From the NCBI GenBank assembly GCA_022826965.1, contig JAJDTU010000002.1:62001-126000 (forward strand): a stretch of 64,000 nucleotides of DNA, in the 5' to 3' direction. A model generated the notes under the pieces. It made no database searches, was not told where the DNA came from, and worked only from the letters and a program-made list of their open reading frames with translations. Positions 58,751 to 64,000 of this stretch are shown here, piece after piece. A program made the position numbers and the translations under genes. This stretch comes from Dehalococcoidia bacterium. GTDB taxonomy: Bacteria > Chloroflexota > Dehalococcoidia > Bin125. The first letter of the stretch is position 1. Every line of letters begins with the position of its first letter.

Positions 58751-59701
58751 TCAGAAGATCGCCAGCGGATTCGCCGGACTCCCCGTCCCGCCGATAATCC
58801 TCAGCGGACTCAGCACGAACTGGAACTCGTGCCGACCGTATCGATCGGCCGCCGCAGCAACATCCTCGAGCTGCATGTTGTCCATCAACCACAGACCCAT
58901 ATGCACGATGCCGACCGCGTGAATCGGGATACGCAGCGTCTCGTAGCCCGACGGATTGACATCCGTCGCCGTATCCGCCCCGATCACCGCCGCGCCCCGC
59001 TCGTGCAGCCAGGGCAAACAGGCCACGTGCCAGCCGGGGAATCCCGTCTCAAGCAGCGGCTCGCGTCCGACCTCGCGCTTACGCTTGCCGTAGCCGGTCC
59101 GCAACAGCACGGCGTCGCCCTCACGCACCCGAACGCCCTGGCGCTCTTCGGCCGCTTCAAGGTCCTCCGGGAAGACGCCCTCGCCCGGTTCCATCCAGTC
59201 GACGCCTTTGGCCGCCGCCACGTCGAGCAGCACACCACGAGTCACAATCCCGTCCCGCAACTCGGTGATCGGCAGGTCTGTCGCGCCGCCGCCCGAGTTG
59301 ACCAGATGCGCCGGCTTGCCGTTGTACATCTTGCCGTCCCAGAAAATGTGGCACAGCCCATCGAGGTGCGTAATCGCGTACCCGTGATAGACCAGCCCGA
59401 AGAACTCCAGCGCCCCACTCATCCGCGACACGCCCGACTCGGCAACCGCCGCCGCTGACTCGCCGGTCGCGACCATGAAGCGCTGCGGCGTCCCCATCGC
59501 ATGATCGGGCTCGTGCGTGTTCTCGATGTCCCAGGCGCACGAGACCGACACGCCCTCGGTCACCAGTCCCGCCGCCGTTCTGCGCACCTCGGGCGTGACG
59601 TAGTTCAGCGTCCCCAACTGGTCATCGTCGCCCCAGCGACCCCAGTTCGAGAGCGAGTCCATCATCGCAATCACTTCAGCTTCAGTCGGAACGTTCGGCA
59701 T
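58751..59701 (-). CDS. Cyclase-family (kynurenine formamidase-like) metal hydrolase
   Basis: A 316-residue protein with THLDGLCHIFW near residue 112, the HxDGxxH metal motif of the cyclase family (PF04199). The late WHVACLPWLHERGAAVIGADTATD segment carries the other conserved residues. Members include kynurenine formamidase (about 210 residues) and longer uncharacterised hydrolases; this one is of the long type. Substrate unknown. Confidence 0.82.
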   Translation of the reverse strand: MPNVPTEAEVIAMMDSLSNWGRWGDDDQLGTLNYVTPEVRRTAAGLVTEGVSVSCAWDIENTHEPDHAMGTPQRFMVATGESAAAVAESGVSRMSGALEFFGLVYHGYAITHLDGLCHIFWDGKMYNGKPAHLVNSGGGATDLPITELRDGIVTRGVLLDVAAAKGVDWMEPGEGVFPEDLEAAEERQGVRVREGDAVLLRTGYGKRKREVGREPLLETGFPGWHVACLPWLHERGAAVIGADTATDVNPSGYETLRIPIHAVGIVHMGLWLMDNMQLEDVAAAADRYGRHEFQFVLSPLRIIGGTGSPANPLAIF

Positions 59702-59822
59702 CGTCGGATCCCTTCTAGGTCATCCGGTCAGGTCGGATTGACGCCGACAGGCTACCGACTCGTCGACGTGCTAGCGTTGCCTGCGGAAACAGGCGCTGAC
59801 GGCCGAGACAAGGACTTCAAGC

Positions 59823-60983
59823 ATGACCGACACCCCAATCGGCGGATGGAACGAACCCGGATTCGAGGCCGTTCGCGAGGCCTTCGCCAACAACTTCGCC
59901 GAGCACGGCGAGGTCGGCGCCGCCATCAGCGTCTATCTCAATGGCGAGCCCGTCGTCGACCTCTGGGGCGGCTGGTACGACACGGACCGTGTGCGAGAGT
60001 GGGACCGCAACACCCTCGTCAACGTCTTCTCGACCACCAAGGGTCTGGCCGCCTTCTGCGCCCATCGATTGGCCGAGGAAGGCCGCCTCGACTTCGATGC
60101 GCCGGTCTCCGACTACTGGCCCGAGTTCGCCCAGGCCGGCAAGGGCGATATGCCTGTCCGCTGGCTGATGTCGCACCGCGCCGGCATGGCCGCCGTCCGG
60201 CGTCCGCTGGTCATGGAAGACCTCTTCAACTGGGACACCATGTGCGAAGCCCTCGCCGAGCAGGAACCCTGGTGGACCCCCGGCGAGCAGCACGGCTATC
60301 ACGCCCTGACCTACGGCTGGCTCGTGGGCGAGGTTGTCCGCCGCATCGACGGACGCTCAATCGGCCGCTACTGGTGGGATGAGTTCGCCGCGCCGCTCGG
60401 CCTCGACGCGCACATCGGCACCGGACCCGAGTTCGACGGCCGAATCTCGACCCTGATCAACGCCCCCGTCGACCCCAACGCGCCAAACCTCGTGGAGATG
60501 CTGGGCGAAGACAGCGTTGGCGCGGCGGCATTCTCCAATCCGCCGATCGCCGGACCGGACGACGACAACATCACCGGCAGCCGTGGCTGGCGCGGGGCCG
60601 AAATCCCCGCCGCCAACGGCCACGCCACGGCACGCTCTCTGGCCCGCCTCTACGGCGGGGCAACCAACGGCGGCGAGATCGACGGCATCCACATCATCAA
60701 CCCGGAGACACTGGACAACGCGATCGTCGAGCAGTCCAAGGGACCCGACGCCTGCCTGATGATCCCCACCCGCTTCGGCCTCGGCTTCATGCTCACCGGC
60801 GAGTTCATGCCTCTCGGTCCCAACCCCCGCGCCTTCGGCCACCCCGGCGCCGGCGGCTCCCTCGGCTACGGAGACATCGACGCCAACATCGGCTTCGGCT
60901 ACACCATGAACCAGATGCAAAACAACCTCAGCGGAGACCCCCGAGTCATCGGCCTGATCAACGCGGTCTACGAGTCCCTGTAG
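59823..60983 (+). CDS. Beta-lactamase-fold serine hydrolase (EstB-like), copy 1
   Basis: A 386-residue class C beta-lactamase-like esterase. VFSTTKG at 68-74 holds the catalytic Ser-70 and Lys-73 (SxxK). WWTPGEQHGYHALTYGWLVGEV carries the tyrosine motif, and AFGHPGAGGSLGYGD near 335-350 is the HxG-like third motif. EstB-type enzymes cleave small esters and usually not beta-lactams. No signal peptide, so cytoplasmic. Its tandem copy at 61063 is of identical length. Confidence 0.87.
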   Translation: MTDTPIGGWNEPGFEAVREAFANNFAEHGEVGAAISVYLNGEPVVDLWGGWYDTDRVREWDRNTLVNVFSTTKGLAAFCAHRLAEEGRLDFDAPVSDYWPEFAQAGKGDMPVRWLMSHRAGMAAVRRPLVMEDLFNWDTMCEALAEQEPWWTPGEQHGYHALTYGWLVGEVVRRIDGRSIGRYWWDEFAAPLGLDAHIGTGPEFDGRISTLINAPVDPNAPNLVEMLGEDSVGAAAFSNPPIAGPDDDNITGSRGWRGAEIPAANGHATARSLARLYGGATNGGEIDGIHIINPETLDNAIVEQSKGPDACLMIPTRFGLGFMLTGEFMPLGPNPRAFGHPGAGGSLGYGDIDANIGFGYTMNQMQNNLSGDPRVIGLINAVYESL

Positions 60984-60990
60984 GCCTCCC

Positions 60991-61045
60991 TTCTCCCCCC
61001 GCCTAACGGCGGGGGGAGATGCCGAAGGCAGAGGGGGGGCTCCCC
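60991..61045. repeat. Dispersed two-hairpin repeat, copy 2
   Basis: CTCCCCCCGCC at 60993-61003 pairs with GGCGGGGGGAG at 61008-61018. Then TGCC/GGCA at 61020-61030 forms a small second hairpin, and GAGGGGGGGCTCCCC closes the unit. Same architecture as 18602-18655. It lies between the two paralogous hydrolase genes. Confidence 0.7.
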
Positions 61046-61062
61046 AGCCACGAGGACCAACC

Positions 61063-62223
61063 ATGACCACCCCAATCCACGGCTGGAACGATCCACGCTT
61101 CAACGCCGTACGACACGCATTCGAAAGCAACTTCGACGAGCGGAACGAAGTCGGAGCAGCCGTCTCCGTCTACCTCCACGGAGAGCCCGTCCTCGACCTC
61201 TGGGGTGGCTGGTACGCGCCCGACCGCGAGCGTGAATGGGACCGCAACACGCTGGTCAACGTCTACTCATCGACCAAAGGACTCGTCGCCTTCTGCGCCC
61301 ACCGAATGGTCGAAGAGGGCAAGCTCGACATCGACGCCCCCGTCGCCGAATACTGGCCCGAGTTCGCCGCCGACGGCAAGCAGGAACTCCCGGTCCGCTG
61401 GCTGCTTTGTCACAAGGCCGGCATGGCCGCGGTTGAGCGCGAGCTCGTCACCGAGGACATGTTCAACTGGGAGACCATGACCTCTGCCCTCGCCGAGCAG
61501 GAACCGTGGTGGACGCCCGGCGAGAAGCACGGATATCACGCCATGACCTTTGGCTGGCTCGTCGGCGAGGTCATCCGCCGTATCGACGGCCGCTCGGTCG
61601 GGACCTACTTCCGCGAAGAGTTCGCCGCGCCGCTCGGACTCGACGCCCACATCGGCACCGGTCCCGAGTACGACGCCCGCATCTCGACCGTGATCGAGCC
61701 TGAGGTCGCTGCCGAGTTCCCGCCCACCAGCGACCTCTTCGGCGACCCCGAGAGCGTCGGCATCGTCGCCGTCATCAACCCGCCGGTCTTCAACCCTGGC
61801 GGTCCCGCGATGGCCTCACGCCGCGACTGGCGAGCCGCGGAGATCCCCGCCGCCAATGGTCACGCCACCGCCCACGCACTCGCCCGCATCTACGGAGCCG
61901 CAGCCAACGGTGGTCATTTCGACGGCATCCACGTGCTCAGCCCCGAAACCATCGAACAGGGCATCGAGGAGCAAACCAACGGCCCCGACACCTGCATCGG
62001 CATCAACACCCGCTTCGGCCTCGGCTGGGCCCTGACTGGACAGTCCACCCCCTACGGTCCCAATCCACGAGCCTTCGGCCACCCCGGAGCCGGTGGCTCC
62101 CTCGGCTACGCCGACCTCGACGCCGGAATCGGCTTCGGCTACGCGATGAATCAAATGGGAACCGAAGTCGCCCACGACCCCCGCTGCGCCACCCTCATCG
62201 ACGCCCTCTACGAGTCCGTCTGA
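61063..62223 (+). CDS. Beta-lactamase-fold serine hydrolase (EstB-like), copy 2
   Basis: A 386-residue tandem paralogue of the preceding gene with the same order of motifs: VYSSTKG (Ser-69, Lys-72), WWTPGEKHGYHAMTFGWLVGEV, and FGHPGAGGSLGYADLDAGIGFG. Most differences fall between residues 205 and 260 (IEPEVAAEFPPTSDLFGDPE), probably around the substrate pocket. Duplication followed by substrate divergence is the likely history. Confidence 0.87.
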   Translation: MTTPIHGWNDPRFNAVRHAFESNFDERNEVGAAVSVYLHGEPVLDLWGGWYAPDREREWDRNTLVNVYSSTKGLVAFCAHRMVEEGKLDIDAPVAEYWPEFAADGKQELPVRWLLCHKAGMAAVERELVTEDMFNWETMTSALAEQEPWWTPGEKHGYHAMTFGWLVGEVIRRIDGRSVGTYFREEFAAPLGLDAHIGTGPEYDARISTVIEPEVAAEFPPTSDLFGDPESVGIVAVINPPVFNPGGPAMASRRDWRAAEIPAANGHATAHALARIYGAAANGGHFDGIHVLSPETIEQGIEEQTNGPDTCIGINTRFGLGWALTGQSTPYGPNPRAFGHPGAGGSLGYADLDAGIGFGYAMNQMGTEVAHDPRCATLIDALYESV

Positions 62224-62258
62224 CCTACTCCTTGCCAGATACATACATCGCTCTTATG

Positions 62259-62267
62259 TGCTATCCT
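62259..62267 (+). promoter_or_regulatory. Possible extended -10 promoter of the PRTase-DprA pair
   Basis: TGCTATCCT at 62259-62267 is an extended -10 (TGn-TATCCT) just before the GAGGAG ribosome site of the phosphoribosyltransferase-like gene. The -35 region is not recognisable and the leader would be very short (about 15 bases). Confidence 0.3.
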
Positions 62268-62288
62268 CTTCGCTGAGGAGCACACGAG

Positions 62289-63143
62289 ATGCCCAGGTGC
62301 GGTCGAATGGATCTCATTGAGAGCAGCGAAATGCTGGGGCGATGGAGGTTCGTGGCGACAGTACTACCGCTCTCGCTTCGCACGAAACTCATGCGCACCC
62401 TACAGATGGCGCTCGGAGACCAGGTCGTCGTTGCACCTGGCATGAATGCGAACGAGATAATCGTCACCTCTGGAGAGTCCGACTGGGAACGCCCAACACA
62501 CCGCCTACTCAACCTCCTCGCGCAGCACGTCACGATCGAAGACGACACGGATGCCTCTCACGCTCTTGCAGTTCACACCTTGTTCGACTCTCAAGTGGAC
62601 GACGGCAATGGCGTCAAGAGCTACATCGGTGAAGTGGTGAGCGACGCAAAGTACTCGCGAGATTCTTGGTCGGAGGCGCACCTTGCAGAGCTGATGACCG
62701 AGTTCGTCGACTCGCACCCGCTCTTTCGCCGGGCCACTCACATCACTTGTCCACCGGGCAGCAGTGGAGGTAACAACACCTCTGGTCTGGCTCACCGCTT
62801 GGTAGAACACACCAATGCCCGACTCGGATTGCAGTTTGTCACAATACAAGGAATGAGTCGTGTCCCCCGAAAGAGCAAGCGCCACTCCAACGATTGCTCG
62901 GACGTCAACGGCACCTTTCAGGTCAGCCAACGTGTTGAGGGGGCAACGGTCTTGGTACTCGATGATCTGTATGGCCACGGCTGCACGGTTAACGAAGTCG
63001 CCAGGTCCCTGCGTGCCGCTCGAGTTCGGCAGGTCTTGGCACTCTCTGGCAGCAAGGATGCGACGGGCTGCGAGGGACTACCGCCGCATCAGGGCAACTG
63101 GCACGATTGGCACCCGCCAAACCTCGACTTACCATTTCAGTAA
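62289..63143 (+). CDS. Phosphoribosyltransferase-fold protein
   Basis: A 284-residue protein. VLVLDDLYGHGCTV at 221-234 is the PRPP-binding loop of type I phosphoribosyltransferases (two aspartates after strand, glycine/threonine loop). ITCPPGSSGGNNTSGLAHRLVEH at 152-174 resembles the substrate loop seen in ComF-type proteins. The N-terminal ~140 residues have no known match. GC is below the local average. GAGGAG precedes the ATG by 8 bases. It is followed after 11 bases by a DprA-like gene, suggesting a two-gene functional unit. Confidence 0.7.
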   Translation: MPRCGRMDLIESSEMLGRWRFVATVLPLSLRTKLMRTLQMALGDQVVVAPGMNANEIIVTSGESDWERPTHRLLNLLAQHVTIEDDTDASHALAVHTLFDSQVDDGNGVKSYIGEVVSDAKYSRDSWSEAHLAELMTEFVDSHPLFRRATHITCPPGSSGGNNTSGLAHRLVEHTNARLGLQFVTIQGMSRVPRKSKRHSNDCSDVNGTFQVSQRVEGATVLVLDDLYGHGCTVNEVARSLRAARVRQVLALSGSKDATGCEGLPPHQGNWHDWHPPNLDLPFQ

Positions 63144-63154
63144 GGATCAGCTTC

Positions 63155-63841
63155 ATGAGACCCGATGAGCCTTGGTCTCGCTCGGCAGACGACTCTCTCC
63201 CAAATCTCGCCGGGTACGGTCGTGAGGACCTGCTTGCCACTAGGGGCATCTCGCTGTGCGGTTCTCGTGCGGCGGGCGACGTCGGGCTTGAGTTCGCGCG
63301 CGCGGTTGGTTCGTTCGCCGCGGAGTTGGGACTACCACTCGTCAGCGGGTACGCGAAGGGAGTCGACATGGCCGGCCATGTGGCCTGCGTTGAGCCGGGT
63401 GGGCACACCATCGCTGTCCTGGCCGAAGGTCTCGGACGATTCCGTCTGCGCCGAGAGATGAGTGCCGTCATGGACCCGTGGGATGACGACTTTGAACCCC
63501 ACCTCACGGTCGTATCAGAATTCGAACACAATGCCGGTTGGACCGTCTGGCGAGCGATGCAGCGAAACGCGCTCATCTGCAGTCTTGGTAGGGTTCTTGT
63601 CGCAGTCGACCCAGGAGAAAGCGGGGGCACGCTTGATGCCGTGAAGAAGGCGGTCAAACGGGACATGCCCGTTGTGATCGGTTGGTCCAACCCCGAACGG
63701 AGCCACGACCACCTGCAGAACCTGCTCACGGATCCAACAGTCAAGATCGCGACCACACTCGATGACTTGCTCGCCGGAATCGATGCGGCTCTGGAGTTCG
63801 ACAAGGTGTTGCCGGGGGTGAGTCAACCGACCTTGTTCTGA
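63155..63841 (+). CDS. DprA/Smf-like (SLOG superfamily) Rossmann-fold protein
   Basis: A 228-residue protein. ISLCGSRAAGDVGLEFARAV, LVSGYAKGVDMAGHVACVEPGGHTIAVLAEGL and a later strand RVLVAVDPGESGGTLDAVKKAV reproduce the DprA/Smf core (SGxAxGxDxxAH...GGxTIAVL...G). Bona fide DprA has added SAM-like and winged-helix domains and is about 300-380 residues, so this is a minimal form. SLOG proteins bind nucleotides or single-stranded DNA. AAGGA lies 8 bases before the ATG at 63155. Confidence 0.75.
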   Translation: MRPDEPWSRSADDSLPNLAGYGREDLLATRGISLCGSRAAGDVGLEFARAVGSFAAELGLPLVSGYAKGVDMAGHVACVEPGGHTIAVLAEGLGRFRLRREMSAVMDPWDDDFEPHLTVVSEFEHNAGWTVWRAMQRNALICSLGRVLVAVDPGESGGTLDAVKKAVKRDMPVVIGWSNPERSHDHLQNLLTDPTVKIATTLDDLLAGIDAALEFDKVLPGVSQPTLF

Positions 63842-64000
63842 GAATTGTCGTTCAGACAGCGCCTGATCCGCCGCAACCTCGCCCGAGAACCGCAGATCCA
63901 CGGCGGCAAGAAGTCCCGCGTCGTCTTCACCGGCGACGGCGAAGCGTCGGTCCGACGCCACGACCGAGAATAGAACATCTGTCTCCCACGACACACCGCA
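63842..64000 (+). other. Window end; possible remnant of another gene's C-terminus
   Basis: No start codon is visible. A frame directly after the DprA-like stop reads SFRQRLIRRNLAREPQIHGG then KKSRVVFTGDGEASVRRHDRE and ends with TAG at 63967. The basic, non-random composition suggests a leftover gene end, but no family is recognised. The remaining 31 bases hold nothing I can call. Confidence 0.3.

Overview
The window is one contiguous stretch of GC-rich (about 63-65% by eye), gene-dense bacterial chromosome. Its content fits an aerobic, heterotrophic, menaquinone-using, oligotroph-type bacterium. It has many short-chain dehydrogenases, luciferase-like flavin/F420 oxidoreductases, amidohydrolases, zinc alcohol dehydrogenases and serine hydrolases, plus a substrate-binding lipoprotein with a glutamine-rich linker. 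This mix resembles Chloroflexota of the Dehalococcoidia/SAR202 or sponge-associated kind. That assignment is an inference from gene content; there is no rRNA or phylogenetic marker here.

Layout. 1-10.5 kb: a sulfopyruvate/phosphonopyruvate decarboxylase-like pair, a double-thioredoxin membrane protein, leucine dehydrogenase, an amidohydrolase, a DUF2442/DUF4160 pair, a secreted repeat protein, an MFS carrier and three SDRs. 10.5-14.9 kb: an RHH/PIN toxin-antitoxin operon whose PIN gene is split by a 3,681-bp IS1595-type element (10870-14550). The element has 23-bp imperfect terminal inverted repeats and an 8-bp target duplication. Besides its transposase it carries a coiled-coil protein, a mini-ORF, a secreted repeat protein, a structured inverted-repeat block, a small hypothetical gene and a complete class II tRNA with a leucine-type body but anticodon ACC (a glycine codon). 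15-23.5 kb: HAD hydrolase, LLM oxidoreductase, D-aminoacylase, alcohol dehydrogenase, then a low-GC foreign patch with a CoA-transferase fragment and a Panacea-domain protein. 23.5-30.3 kb: ilvB-ilvN-ilvC, with ilvE nearby, giving most of branched-chain amino acid synthesis beside a leucine dehydrogenase that could run the reverse direction. 30-41 kb: PlsY, geranylgeranyl-reductase-like protein, and a menaquinone set (ubiE/menG, menB, menA) with a TetR regulator and a 16S rRNA A1408 methyltransferase-like gene. 41-46.6 kb: a Tat-type substrate-binding lipoprotein, an LLM oxidoreductase, and a DsbA-like gene with an in-frame TGA exactly where the first cysteine of CxxC should be, followed by a bacterial SECIS-like hairpin: a probable selenoprotein. 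46.6-49.9 kb: four tandem SDR paralogues. 50-64 kb: cupin, LLM oxidoreductase, orphan DNA methyltransferase, acyl-CoA dehydrogenase, a lipoprotein with two esterase domains, duplicated serine hydrolases separated by a dispersed two-hairpin repeat, and a phosphoribosyltransferase/DprA-like pair at the end.

The strongest candidates for new biology are the transposon-borne Leu-like tRNA(ACC) and the repeat-domain/DsbA selenoprotein. A shared short secreted domain, built around the pattern IAR-(x)n-GR-x-EFG-(x)n-RRFFP-(x)n-WLxSS, occurs in three proteins, including one carried by the transposon and the selenoprotein.
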